From NCBI GenBank assembly GCA_018292915.2, contig JACVVK020000053.1:1680501-1744500 (forward strand): a stretch of DNA of 64,000 nt, written 5' to 3'. The notes below the pieces were generated by a model, which searched no databases, was not told the DNA's origin, and saw only the letters and a list, made by a program, of their open reading frames with translations. Origin of the DNA: Batillaria attramentaria. Taxonomy: Eukaryota > Mollusca > Gastropoda > Batillariidae. The position numbers and the translations under genes were made by a program. The stretch's first letter is position 1. Each line of letters opens with the position of its first letter. This document shows positions 21,622-32,865 of this stretch, piece after piece.

Positions 21622-23490
21622 GGAAAGTATTCAAACCCTACAGTTCTTCTCCTCTATCTCTGGCCTCAAAATCAATATGGATAAAACCCAGGTTGTATGG
21701 TTAGGATCAAGGAAAAATTGTCATGTTAGATATATGCCCGAGTTCAATTTTGTTTGGGACCCTGGAATCTTCACAGTGTTGGGTATTAAGTTTTCAACTG
21801 ATATTGACACTATCACTGATTTGAATTATGAAAACAAGCTTAAAAACATCGAATGCATCCTGTCGAAATGGTCAAAGCGAAATCTCACACCACTGGGAAA
21901 AATTACAGTCATTAAAACACTTGCCATGTCAAAGATTGTCCATCTATTCATGAACATTCCTGACCCAAAGGCGCATTTTCTTAACGAGCTTAATAAGATG
22001 TTCTTCTCCTTCTTATGGGAAGGAAAGAGAAGTAAGATAAATAAGGCAACGATATGCTGTGGTTACGAGCTAGGTGGTCTGAGAATGCTTGATGTGAATT
22101 CGTTTTTGACATCCATGAAGGTCAGCTGGATCAAACGTGTTTTTTTTGTGTGATTCTGTGGTTACAAATATTCTACTGGCCTCTTGTCCAGCATACAAAA
22201 ACATACAGAAGTATGGCTCTGAATTTTTTAATGTTGTGATGCAGCAATGTAAAAATAAGTTTTGGGCAGATGTTGCCAAACACCTTAAAAATGTAGCCAA
22301 CAGCTGTGTGCCCAAGCACTACGGTGATTTTTTATCAGAATGTATACATTATAATAAGCACATAGTGAGGGACAGGAAAACTGTACATATACTTGATTGG
22401 ATGGATAATGGCATTTTGTTTATTAGTGATCTGGTAGATACTGATGGTCAGTTTCTTACTTATGAGAAGTTTAAAGAGAAATATCCTGGTGCTTCTACCA
22501 ATTTCATATTGTACTCTGGTATTATTAATGCTATTAAGGGATACCTGCAGTGGACTGGCATCATCCGAACTTCATCCAATGTTGGATCTGGTAATAAGCT
22601 ATGGCTACTGGTTGCGCAAGGTGGACAAAAAAAGTGTATATGGTACTTGTACAGTCAAACTCAAGGTCTCAACCAGCTTGTGTTACAAAATGGAATCAAC
22701 ACTTTGTTGACTTGCCTGATTGGAAATCTATTTTTCGTAAACCTTTTTGTACAACTCCTGACTCCCAACTCAGATGGTTCCAGATAAGATTAGTTCACCG
22801 CTTATTGCCTACTAAAAGATTTCTGAATCTGCGAAAGCTGACGGAGTCAGCAGAATGTACTTTTTGTCAGCATGAAGAGGAAACCATTACCCACCTGTTC
22901 TGGGATTGTCATCATGTACAAGGCTTTTGGGCAGAGTTCACCAACTGGCTTAAAGATAACTGTCCTAACTATTCAGCACTGACGTTATCCAAGACTCTAG
23001 TTATTTTTGGTGTTGCAAAAAATTTCCATACTGATTCAGTCGTTGATTTGTTGATATTGGTTGCAAAAATTTTTATTTACAAGTGTAGACTAAAAGAGTT
23101 CCGGCCGGATTTTACAGCCTTTACAAAGCTAGTCCGCCATTGGTATACTATAGAAAGATATAGATATGGTGTTGCTGGGCAATATTCTAAGTTTTGTAGA
23201 ATCTGGCTTCCATATGAGGCATTAATCCAATGAAACCTCATCCTATCTGTGGTGCATGGCACCCTAAGGTGTGGATTTCTCTCGCTCACTCTCTCTCTCT
23301 CCTGTTATGTGCGTAGTTGTAAGCCAGCAAGCTATGTGTGAGGGTATATGTACATGTATATAATATTATGTGTACTTTGCCGGGCATCAAAATTCCTTGT
23401 ATCTTGCCCTCCTGTTTGTGTGTTTGTATGTACATATATGAAAAATGTCGAAAAAAAAGAATAAAAATAAAAAATAAAAAAAGACAATAT
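21618..23490 (+). pseudogene. LINE ORF2, 3' half, and LINE tail
   Basis: Resumes the RT domain exactly where 10976 stopped (SISGLKIN, KTQVVWLGS), then the C-terminal region. It has frame changes in a T-run near 22141 and again near 22595. The C-terminal zinc motif CTFC...HLFWDC is at about 22858-22908, and the last stop is near 23233. It is colinear with 56300-57934 of the intact LINE. The 3' end carries an A-rich AATAAAA-type tail to about 23490, like the tail of the intact copy. Non-functional. Confidence 0.9.
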
Positions 23491-24273
23491 TTGGATCTAG
23501 AAATACAATATTTAGATCTAGAAATAGAACCCGGCTCCTCCTGGGATACTTCCCTTCTCAACGCAAAGGAATGAATCTCCACCTCCACTCCCACCTCCGA
23601 GGCCTTCCCCCGTCCCGTCCCCCTTCCCTCTTCTTTCTCCATTTAGATCTAGCCCTACCACTCTCCGTCTTTGTCTTTCTGTTCTGGGTGGTGCCATGTC
23701 CATTGCACCTCGTTATCTCCCTTTGCTTATTAAAAGTGCCGCAATAAACACTACCACCTGTACTGCAGTGACGCGACGGCCTATCTGTGAAGCCGCCCCC
23801 CCCCCCCCCCCTTCTCCGCCCGCTCCATCACAATTCCCGCTCGGAGCAGTTCCCAGTCTTAGAGTCGTTGAAGCCCCTTCCCCTCCCCCCCCCCTCTCTT
23901 CGGATATAACGTCACCCGCGCGTAAAAGTGACGTTATAACAGATATAGCGTCACCACATATAACGTCGCTCAAAAACATTCCCCGATGGGTGACGTAATA
24001 TCCGGAGTCGACTGTACATACCACGTGACTGCTGCAACAGCTTCAGCTTTCGCATTCCTCCCGTAGACATGCGGAACCCATGGCAGAGCGAAGTATCGTG
24101 TGACAGACCATTCGATTTGTCATCAGTCTTCTTGAAGTCTGTAGATTTCTTACAGGTTGTCCACCAATTCGGTCTACGTTCGGGGATATTCAAAAACTTT
24201 CCCTTGGTCTAGTGTCAGTTTTACATCCGAAATCGCATGTGCAACACGGCAGAGCATGCTGATCACAATCACA
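23491..24273. other. No gene recognised
   Basis: Begins with a 21-base near-repeat (CAATATTTGGATCTAGAAATA, twice) right after the LINE tail. It contains poly-C runs and the small hairpin listed separately. Open frames are short and proline-rich. Confidence 0.5.
23901..24004. repeat. 104-bp hairpin with repeated TAACGTCAC motifs
   Basis: 17-base inverted arms (CGGATATAACGTCACCC and GGGTGACGTAATATCCG, one mismatch) enclose further ATAACGTCAC / GTGACGTTAT motifs. This could be a miniature foldback element or a cluster of TGACGT-type (ATF/CREB-like) sites. Confidence 0.6.
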
Positions 24274-25840
24274 GACAAGGAGGAACGGCCCCGTCCTACA
24301 AAGTTGTTTCTCCAAACTTCATTTTATTTTGTCTTTGTTGTTATTGTTGCCGGTTCTCCCCTCTCCAAGTTCTACCAATGACACTAGATCCTCTACGACC
24401 TCGACCGATTAGCCACGTGACTAGGGGTGGGGCCGGGTGGGGGAAGAAGGGAGGGAGAGAGAGAGAAGCAGAGAGAGAGGATGGGTGGGTGGGTGGGTGT
24501 TTAGGAGTTTAACGTCCTTTTCCCCCACATAAGGGTGACATCAAAGACGGGGCAACGAGAAAAAGGCCAGCACAAATATTTGGCCCCAGCGGCCAGGATT
24601 CGAACTCTCGGCCCAAGCATTGAAAGTCCAACGCTCTACCATTCGGCCACCCTGGCTCCCCAGAGAGAGAGAGAGAGAGACGTCAGTTCCGTGATCTAAA
24701 CATTTGACGTCAGCCTCAGGCAGGTCGTCATACAGAGAGAGAGAGAGAGATGACGTCAATTCCGTGAAGTAAACTTTCGACGTCAGCCTCTAGCACTGAG
24801 ATCGTCTGAGGATGCTTGTTCATGTCTTGTGATTTCCCTGTTGGCTTTGTGACTTTTCCGACTGAATTATTTTTCACATGAAATCTGGAAGATCTAGAGG
24901 GCTGATGAAATGTCGGAAGCAGTGGCGATACTTGCAGATTTTGTCTGTGAACCAAACATTTGACGTCAGCCTCACGCTGCTCGTCTGACAGATGATACTT
25001 CTACATATCTTGTGATTTCCTTGTTGCTTTTGTGACTTCCCTGACTGAATTAATTTTGACATAAAATTTGGAAGATCTAGAGAGCTGATGAAACGTGGAC
25101 TTAAGTGCCTTGGTTTGTACTTACGAAATTGCAAAATTGGAACTTTTTTGACCTGCGCTTCTCGCAGAAACGTGAAAAATGTGTTTATCTAAAAGCTCTG
25201 CTATTCTTAATACTAAAGCTATAATAGTGCAGCAGTTCATGTCATATGTGCTGTTGGCACAAGTGACAAAAATACCGGAATAATGAGTAATTTGAAGGAG
25301 TCTTTTCATAGATATTTGGCCTTATATGCAAACCACCCCTACCTCGGAAATATTTTTCTTACACAAAACCTGTCAGAGCTACAGATCTGTGCTACGAAAA
25401 CAGGCAGTATAATTGGATGATCTTCCCAATTTATGAAAATGAAGCCATTTGAACATTTGTTTCGAAAAAATTCGTAACATGACCGATTTTTAAAAATCGG
25501 CGATAACTCTTTTGAAAATGCAGTAGGCTAAAAATCGTGAAAAATAGGTCTGGAGAAGGTGAATTCCCATTTTATCTCAAAGTAAAAAGGCCTCCAACGA
25601 GGTGGTTTAGGAGATAGCCATCATTACATCCGTCCACACACACACACACGTCATTCCCGCCAAAAAGAACGCAGCAGTAAAGTGTGCACGTAAGGTGTCT
25701 ATGACGCAGATTTCGTTACGTCACTGTGTGCGTGAAAGTAAGTATTGTGTGGAGAAACGTCACAGTCTTGTTTTGTATCACTGAAACTTGCTGCTGCGCG
25801 TAGCAAAATCTGCCCCGTCTCATAAAGTTGTTTCTCTATA
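24274..25840. repeat. RepA dispersed repeat, copy 1
   Basis: A ~1.6-1.8 kb repeat family seen in four long copies and one fragment. It starts ACAAGGAGGAACGGCCCCG and ends at GTTGTTTCTCTATA. Inside, in order: a tRNA-like box (minus strand), (GA)n tracts, two ~180-bp tandem units each with AAATCTGGAAGATCTAGAG, a stretch rich in GATTTTTAAAAATC hairpins, an (AC)n tract and a conserved 3' part. The start (GGCCCCGTCCTACAAAGTTGTTTCTC) resembles the end (GCCCCGTCTCATAAAGTTGTTTCTC) in the same orientation. No protein recognised. Confidence 0.8.
24541..24660 (-). repeat. tRNA-derived box in RepA copy 1
   Basis: On the minus strand it reads with an A-box-like TGGCCGAATGG and a B box GTTCGAATCC about 43 bases apart, with an anticodon-loop-like CTTTCAA (TTC). 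Present in all four long RepA copies, so it is a tRNA-related SINE head or fossil, not a tRNA gene. Confidence 0.7.
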
Positions 25841-26270
25841 GAGAAACAAGGAGGAACGGCCCCGTCCTACAAAGTTGTTTCTCCAAACTTCATTTTATTT
25901 TGTCTGTTTTGTTGTTATTGTTGCCGGTTCTCCCCTCTCCAAGTTCTACCGATGACACTAGATCCTCTACGACCTCGACCGATTAGCCACGTGACTGGGG
26001 GTGGGGCCGGGTGTGGGAAGAAGGGAGAGAGAGAGGCAGAGGGAGAGGGTGGGTAGGTGGGTGTTTAGGAGTTTAACGCTCTTTTCCACCACATGAGGGT
26101 GATATCAAAGACGGGGCAACGAGAAAAAGGCCAGCACAAATATTTGGCCCCAGCGGCCTGAATTCAAACTCTCGGCCCAAGCATTGAAAGTCCAACGCGC
26201 TACCATTCGGCCACCCTGGCTCCCCAGAGAGAGAGAGAGAGAGAGAGAGACGTCAGTTCCGTGAACTAAA
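25841..26270. repeat. RepA copy 2, 5' part
   Basis: Begins GAGAAACAAGGAGGAACGG directly after copy 1 and is interrupted at GTGAACTAAA by gypsy 2. It continues at 33693. Confidence 0.8.
26103..26223 (-). repeat. tRNA-derived box in RepA copy 2
   Basis: Same box as at 24541-24660. The B box has decayed (AATTCAAACT on +). Confidence 0.65.
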
Positions 26271-27104
26271 TGAGACCGGGTCATACCCGGCCCCTACCCA
26301 CTGCTATTAATTTTTTGTCCGCTCAGCCTAGTGTGACTGTTCGCCTTTGGCCCCGCCTTCCCTCTAGCCAGCCTCCTTGTCCCCTCCACTCGCCCGCAGT
26401 GCGCGCCTCAGGCCAAGGGCCGTAACCCGGTCAATTAGTAATGGCTGATAATAGCCCGAGGTCAGTTGTGTTTGTGCCCGGAGTTTGGGATCAAATTCCT
26501 CTCCGTGGCCTTAACCGATCATAATACTGATTAGTTCAGTGATTCCAGCCAAGTTTTATCTTTTAGAAACATGTTTTGTTTTATGTGCCAGTGCAAGTAG
26601 AAGTAGTTTAATTCACGTTTTCGTGCTTGATCGCCTTCAAAAATCCTTCGGGTCAGACCCTTTAACAATTCGTAGTAAATCAGCCGCAGCCCCTACTTAG
26701 TCCAAAGTTATATCCAATAAAAGCCCTTTCCCCAAAGTTTCATATGCCGCAAACCCGATCAATTTTGGCCCAGTGGATCGGCTGTAATCCTTGGTTAAGC
26801 ACAGTGTAACAAACACAGATTCCGCTGCGATGGGTGCATTTCCCTTGTTTTTGCTCGCGAGCGGCCGTTGCTTTCTTTGCGGCTCGCGCTGCGCGCATAT
26901 AAGGCTGGGTCCCGGGGGGCGCTCTGTTTTCACTCGACCGTTGAATGCGCCACCCGTGACCAGCAGACTCGTTCACTTCGCCATCACACCACGCAGCCTT
27001 TGCACTGTTTTTTTTTCCCAGATCAATAAACAACACATGTCATAGCGACCCCTGCGTTGTGTGCTCCCTGCCTGCTTGAACCGGACCACTGACACCCGGT
27101 TACA
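26271..27104 (+). repeat. 5' LTR of gypsy 2
   Basis: Contains CATATAAGG near 26896, a likely TATA box, and AATAAA at 27025-27030, a likely polyadenylation signal. Confidence 0.95.
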
Positions 27105-27111
27105 ACTTTTC

Positions 27112-27129
27112 TGGCGCTGCGAGCAGGAT
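27112..27129 (+). promoter_or_regulatory. Primer binding site, gypsy 2
   Basis: TGGCGCTGCGAGCAGGAT lies seven bases after the 5' LTR and starts TGG. The primer tRNA is not identified. Confidence 0.6.
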
Positions 27130-27154
27130 ACACAAGGGAGCTGGGAAAAACAGT

Positions 27155-28123
27155 GTGGAGGTAGAACCAGCCATGGCAGAGCAACCCGTCTTCATCCAAC
27201 CTGAGCCCCTGCCCAAGTTCGATGGTGAGGGTGGGAGCTGCCTTGCAGAGGCGTTCGTGGAGGAGGCCACCAGGAAGTTGCGTCACTACAGGTTGGCAGA
27301 TGGCGCTGCGACTGAGTGGGTCCTCAGCGCCCTGGCTGGCTGTGCCAAGGCGGAAGTCCTCAGCAGGCCTGCGGCGCAACGCGCCTCTGCTGAAGACATC
27401 CTGGCTCTGGTGAAGAAGGAGTTTGGTGACAGGCGGGACCTCGCTGCACTGCTGTCAGCTTTCCATGGGCGGCGTCAAGGCAGGGCAGAAGGGGTCTACC
27501 AATATGCCCATGCCCTGTCAGCAGCAGCGAGCCGTGCCAACCAGAACACAGCAGGCGCTATCCATGACCTGATGCTACGGGACAGATTTATTGATGGCCT
27601 CACCCCGGCGGAGCTCCGACGTGACGTGAAGCGTTACGTCAGGTCGAAGGAGAACTGTACGTTTCAGGAAGCAAAGAACGAGGCTCTCCGCTGGATGCGG
27701 GACGACGCGGACATTGACGTGTCCGTTCAGCGCATTGCCACATCTGCCCCGGAGTCAGCTGAGGTGGCAGAGATGCGCAAGCAGATGGCCACCTTGACCG
27801 CACAGACAGCAGAGCTGCAGGCGCAGCTCAAGGCCAGTCTCCAGCAGCAGCAGCGGTCACAGTCTTCGCACCAGCAGAAGGCTAAGTCGGCCTTCCGCTG
27901 CTGGTGGTGCCAGCAGACTGGGCACAGGGAGGCCCAATGCCCAGCCAAGCAACAATACCACAAGCGACACCCGATGAAGCGCAACACAGGTCAGCCCAAG
28001 TACCGGCAACAACAGTTTTCTGCACCGGCCCCCTTCGCAATGCAGCCGGTGTACCAGCAGGCTGCCCCAGAACAGCCTGCATTCTACCAGTCCCAGGCTC
28101 AGCAGTTCCACCAGGGAAACTAG
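27155..28123 (+). CDS. Gag of gypsy 2
   Basis: 322 residues. It has a capsid-like region (residues ~20-190), a glutamine-rich stretch with coiled-coil character (~205-245), then one CCHC zinc knuckle CWWCQQTGHREAQC (~249-262) that would bind RNA. The tail is Gln/Pro-rich. The first ATG of the frame is taken; a second at 27173 (MAEQPV) is also possible. The frame stops at TAG 28121, directly after a GGGAAAC heptamer that allows entry to pol by -1 frameshift. Confidence 0.92.
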   Translation: MEVEPAMAEQPVFIQPEPLPKFDGEGGSCLAEAFVEEATRKLRHYRLADGAATEWVLSALAGCAKAEVLSRPAAQRASAEDILALVKKEFGDRRDLAALLSAFHGRRQGRAEGVYQYAHALSAAASRANQNTAGAIHDLMLRDRFIDGLTPAELRRDVKRYVRSKENCTFQEAKNEALRWMRDDADIDVSVQRIATSAPESAEVAEMRKQMATLTAQTAELQAQLKASLQQQQRSQSSHQQKAKSAFRCWWCQQTGHREAQCPAKQQYHKRHPMKRNTGQPKYRQQQFSAPAPFAMQPVYQQAAPEQPAFYQSQAQQFHQGN

Positions 28124-28157
28124 TGGCCCCCGTTGTCACTAGTCAGGCAGCGGGGGG
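28114..28157 (+). promoter_or_regulatory. -1 ribosomal frameshift signal, gag-pol of gypsy 2
   Basis: G GGA AAC (28114-28120) is in the correct zero frame (CAG GGA AAC TAG) and abuts the gag stop. A -1 slip continues ...AAA CTA GTG into the pol frame, which is open. Downstream, ACTAGTG (28119-28125) pairs with CACTAGT (28137-28143), and CCCCCG (28127-28132) pairs with CGGGGG (28151-28156). Together they can form an H-type pseudoknot. The second stem alone starts 6 bases after the heptamer, a typical spacing. Confidence 0.75.
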
Positions 28158-31100
28158 TGAGAGTTGTGTGTTCCCAGGACTAGTGGGCGAGTGCCCCACA
28201 GTGACTGTGTCCCTGCAGGGAAGTGTGACTAATGCCCTTGTTGACACTGGAAGCCAAGTAACCACAGTGACAGAGACGTTTTATCGGAGTAATTTGACCA
28301 GTGCTTATATCCAGCCTGCCAACTTTCTGAAGCTGAGAGCAGCTAACGGCCTAGAGGTGCCTTACGTTGGGATAGTGATGTTGGACATTACTGTGTTTGG
28401 GCAGAAGTTGGAGTCGGTGCCAGTGTTAGTTACGAAAGACTGTGGGGATCCTGTCAAGATGCGTGTACCAGTGTTGATAGGCATGAACGTTTTACAGCAG
28501 GTGACTGGTGGCCTGACAGCTGCGGACCTACCACCTGTCTTGCGACCCCTGCTGCAAGAGGTGAAGTTGGAAGCTAGGAGCATCAGAGGAGTGGCCAGGC
28601 TTGCTGGGGGATGTTGTGTACCTGCACACTCTGCAGTTACAGTGAAAGTGACTTCAACCCAGAGAGACAGTGTTCCATTGCTTGCCTCCCCATTAGCCCA
28701 GCCACTACCTAACGGACTACTGCTGATTCCAACTCTCGTTGCAGACCACCCCGCGGAACGGTATGTGCGTTTGGTCAATATGACCAGTGAGGACTGTTTG
28801 CTCCAGTCACGTACCCCAGTCGCACAACTCCATGCTGTCACTTGTTTTGATGGGCAAAATATCCAGGTGCGGGCGGACTGCAGTCAACTGACTGTGGACA
28901 TTGAGCCTTTATCTGCAGACCCTGCCACGCCTGGTAGTATCCCTTGCCCAGATTTTGATGGTGATGACGACGACCGGCAGAAACTACAACAACTCCTGGA
29001 TCGGTATGCGCATGTGTTTGCTGAAGGTGACACCTTGGGCTATACTGACATCGTGCAACATCGCATACCGACCACTGATGGCATTCCAGTCAGCCAGCCA
29101 TACCGCTCCATCCCGCCTACACAGCTGCAGGAGGTGAAGGAACACCTCCAAGGTCTACTGCAGTCCGGCGCCATCGTACCAAGCCACAGTCCCTACGCTG
29201 CGCCGGTGGTGTTGGTGCGCAAGAAGGATGGCAGTCTTCGTCTGTGTGTGGACTACCGCAGGCTCAACATGAAGACTGTCAGGGATGCGTACCCACTGCC
29301 GCGCATCCAGGAATCGTTCGACGCGCTGGTCGGGGCCCAGTACTTCTCAACGCTGGACCTGGCCAGCGGGTACCACCAGATTGCGATGTCGCCGGAAGAC
29401 CAGCCGAAGACAGCCTTTACAACGCCGTTTGGGCTCTTCGAATACACCCGCATGCCCTTCGGCCTGACCTCAGCACCAGCGACATTTCAGCGGCTCATGC
29501 AGGCGACGATGTCGGACTTTCTGTTCCAGTTCCTGCTGGTGTACTTAGATGACCTGCTCATCTACAGTCGCACCTTTGACGAGCACCTGCTTCACCTAGA
29601 GCGTCTTCTCCAGCGCATCGCAGAGACTGGCTTGAAACTGAAGCTGGAGAAATGCCAGTTCCTGCGACGACAAGTGACTTACCTTGGCCACACCATCTCT
29701 GCCAAGGGGGTCAGGTGTGAAGAGGAGAAGGTGGCTGCAGTCAGGAACTGGAAAGTACCCACTACCACGACAGAAGTCCGACAGTTCCTGGGTTTCGCCA
29801 GCTACTACAGGCGCTTCATCTCGAAGTTTGCCAAGCTGGCGGGACCACTACATGACCTGGTAACAGCAGCGAGCCAGGGCACCAAACGCAAGACAGTTCC
29901 TGTCACCAGCATGTGGGGCGCGACACACCAGGCAGCATTTGACAGCTTGAAGGCTGCCCTCACCACTGCTCCAGTGCTGGCGTATGCTGACTTCACAAAG
30001 CCCTTCATCGTGGAGACTGATGCCAGCCACGATGGGCTTAGTGCAGTCTTGTCGCAGGTCCAAGATGGGAAGACACGCGTCATCGCCTTCGCCAGCCGCA
30101 GACTCCGGCCAACAGAGAAGAACCAGGTCCTGTACAGTTCGATGAAGCTGGAATTCCTGGCCATGAAGTGGGCAATCACTGAGAAGTTTCGCCACTACCT
30201 CATCGGGGCGAAATTCTCAGTGATCACCGACAACAATCCACTGACCCACTTCAGGACAGCTAAGCTCGGCGCGCTGGAACAGCGCTGGGCTGCTCAGCTG
30301 GCACAGTTTGACTTCACCGTACAGTACAGGCCCGGCAAGGTCAACCCAGCCGACGCTCTCTCCAGACTGCCATACTCCACTGCAGCAGATCCCGAGTCCA
30401 CAGCCATTCCGCCCGAGGTTGTGGGAGCGCAAGAAGTGCTGGCAGTGCAGCAGCTGTCTGTCACCCCAACTTGCGACAGACTGGCTGCAGGTCCTGTCGC
30501 GGACGTTACCCCACCTGCACATCTGCAAGATCCTGTCGTGCAGGCTGACAAAGTTGCTGATCCCACGGCCGCCACCACCAGTGTCTTCCCTCACCTGTCT
30601 CCGGCCGAGTTGCAGCAACTTCAACAAGAAGACGCTGACATTGGTGTGGTGGTGGCTGCCATGCCGAACAAGCCACAAGCCTGCAAGGAGCCCAGTCTTC
30701 GCGCCTTGGTCCGCCAGCATCCACGGCTGACCATGAAAGGTGGGTTGCTGTACAGAACTGTCACTCTACCACAACAGCACCCCACCCTCCAGCTTGTCCT
30801 GCCCAGTTCTCTTCGCCCAGATGTCATCAGAGCGCTCCACGACAATATGGGTCACCAAGGTGTGGAGAGAACTCTAGAACTCCTGCGTTCCCGCGTCTAC
30901 TGGCCAGGAATGCACAGTGATGTGAAAGACTATGTTGCAGCTTGTGAACGGTGTGCAATGGGCCGTCACCAAAAACTGAACTTACCATCTGGCCATCTAC
31001 TGGCGAGCAGGCCCCTAGAAATCCTTGCCATGGACTTTACAAAGTTTGAGCTGTCTAGTGATGGTCGAGAAAATGTGTTGGTGATCACAGACGTTTTCAC

Positions 31101-32121
31101 AAAGTACTCGCAGGCCTTTCCCACCAGAAATCAGGAGGCCTCGACAGTTGCAAAGATTCTGGTGGAACAGTGGTTCCAGAGGTACGGAGCACCTGAGCGC
31201 ATCCACAGTGACCAAGGCAGGAACTTTGAGTCGCAAGTTATCCAGGAGCTGTGCCAACTCTATGGGATAAAGAAGACGCGGACTACACCCTACCACCCGC
31301 AGGGAAATGGGCAGTGTGAGCGGTTCAACCGTACGCTCCACGAGCTGCTCAGAACCCTGTCTGCAGAGCAAAAGTCTACGTGGCCACGTCATCTCCCAGA
31401 GCTGGTTCAGGCGTACAACGTAACGCCACACTCGTCCACCGGTTTCAGCCCCCATTTCCTGCTCTTTGGGCAGGAACCACGACTTCCAGTCGATGACCTC
31501 CTGGGACTGCCTGCCAACTCCAGTGCTGTGGGCCCCAAAGACTACGTCCGGCAGCACCAGCATCGCCTGAGCCAAGCCCATGCCAGAGCCTACAACAATC
31601 TGCAGAATGCGGCTGCAGACCGGGCTCGGCACACTGACAAGGGCTCGGCTGACCATGCACTCCACCTGGGCGACTTCGTGTACCTGCGGAACCGAGTACT
31701 GGGCCGTAACAAGTTCCAGGACCGATGGCGACCACAGCTGTACATTGTCACGCGCCGTCCTTATGAGGACAGCCAAGTGTACGCAGTGAAACCTGTTGCG
31801 GGTGGACTTGAGAAAGTCGTGCATCGTGCCGACATGCAAGCTGCGTCTGCACCCCTAGTCCTACAGCCAGAGGAGCCTGATGCACCGGAAACCCCAGCGG
31901 CTCCGACCCAGACTGCATCCATCCCTGCTGGATTCCTCTTGTACTATCCAGCACCTGCAGTTGATGCAGGGCCAGCAGTCGCGGCCCCTGATGCGCAGCC
32001 AGTAGTGGACATTCCTGCCCCAGCACTTGCCAGAGCGAATGATCCACCAGATGTGACTTCCCCTGTTCCAGTTTGTCCCCCGCGACGTTCTGCTAGGCTC
32101 CAGCAGAAAGCACAAGTGTAG
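28121..32121 (+). CDS. Pol of gypsy 2 (protease, RT, RNase H, integrase)
   Basis: The pol frame is open from 27904, but translation most likely enters by frameshift near 28120. Domains: aspartic protease with DTGS (about 28243); reverse transcriptase with YLDD (about 29541-29552); RNase H (TDASHDG near 30019, DNNPL near 30230); integrase HHCC zinc region (about 30840-30955) and a D,D,E core (MDFTKF near 31030, HSDQGRNF near 31204, NGQCERFN near 31308). A GPY/F-like C-terminus follows. No internal stop or frameshift is present and catalytic residues are in place, so the element may be competent. Gag-to-pol in different frames contrasts with gypsy 1. Confidence 0.94.
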
Positions 32122-32852
32122 AGACACTACCCCTGTGGACTGTTGTGTACATATGTGAATAGTGTGAAAAACTGACTGACAATGCAGAGTGACTGTGTTT
32201 TGTGTTTGAAACTTTTCTTTTGGTTAGATGTGTATATGACTGGCAATGGAGAATTCCCCTGTTTTCAGTATTACCCTATTTCAAGTGGAACTTGCTGCGA
32301 TGGCAAATGTGATGAACATTTTTGACCCTTCAAGATTCTGTGTTTGACCCAAGGACTGGCTATATTTTATGACTGTTTGAATTATGAACTGGCAGAGACT
32401 TTTAGTTTTCTTTAACCGGTGTTGTATTTGAGTCTAATGGCTATTTTCCAGATTTTTGTGAAAATCCAAGCTGGAAAACTGTTCTCTGGACATCCGGTAC
32501 ATTAGTGTGTGAGTTATTGTGTACATGGCAAGTGCCACTGCTTACGGGTATTCCCCTGTTCTTTTATTGTGTTCCCGTCATAGTATCGTATACTGACAGG
32601 TCTGTTTGGTTTTAATGGCCTACTCCTGTGTAGTACCTTTTTGCAATGCAAAGCTATGTTCGGGGATAATTCTTTTTCAGAGGATGGCTAGGCCTTCACT
32701 AATATGTTGGCCAAGGAGGGATAGGATTTTTGCGTGTAGCCTGATTTGGCTCTTGTGTATAACCGGAGGGTTTGATTATGTTTTGTGGCCACAAAGAATT
32801 TTTTCCCCTGGTTTTGATTTTTGTGTAACCAGCGAGGCCGCTGGTTGTGGTT
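32122..32852 (+). other. 3' untranslated region of gypsy 2
   Basis: About 730 T-rich bases between the pol stop and the polypurine tract. No envelope-like frame and no further gene seen. Confidence 0.6.
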
Positions 32853-32865
32853 CAGTTGGGGGGGA
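32853..32865 (+). promoter_or_regulatory. Polypurine tract, gypsy 2
   Basis: GTTGGGGGGGA immediately before the 3' LTR. Confidence 0.7.

Noticed and set aside
24541..24660. tRNA-Glu-like gene (anticodon TTC) on the minus strand
   Set aside because: A and B boxes are present, but the acceptor ends do not pair well and the same box sits at the same place in every RepA copy. It is a SINE-type fossil.
31015..31839. 274-residue minus-strand frame opposite integrase
   Set aside because: Antisense shadow of gypsy 2 pol.
32122..32852. Possible envelope gene after pol in gypsy 2
   Set aside because: No open frame of useful length, signal peptide or membrane segment.
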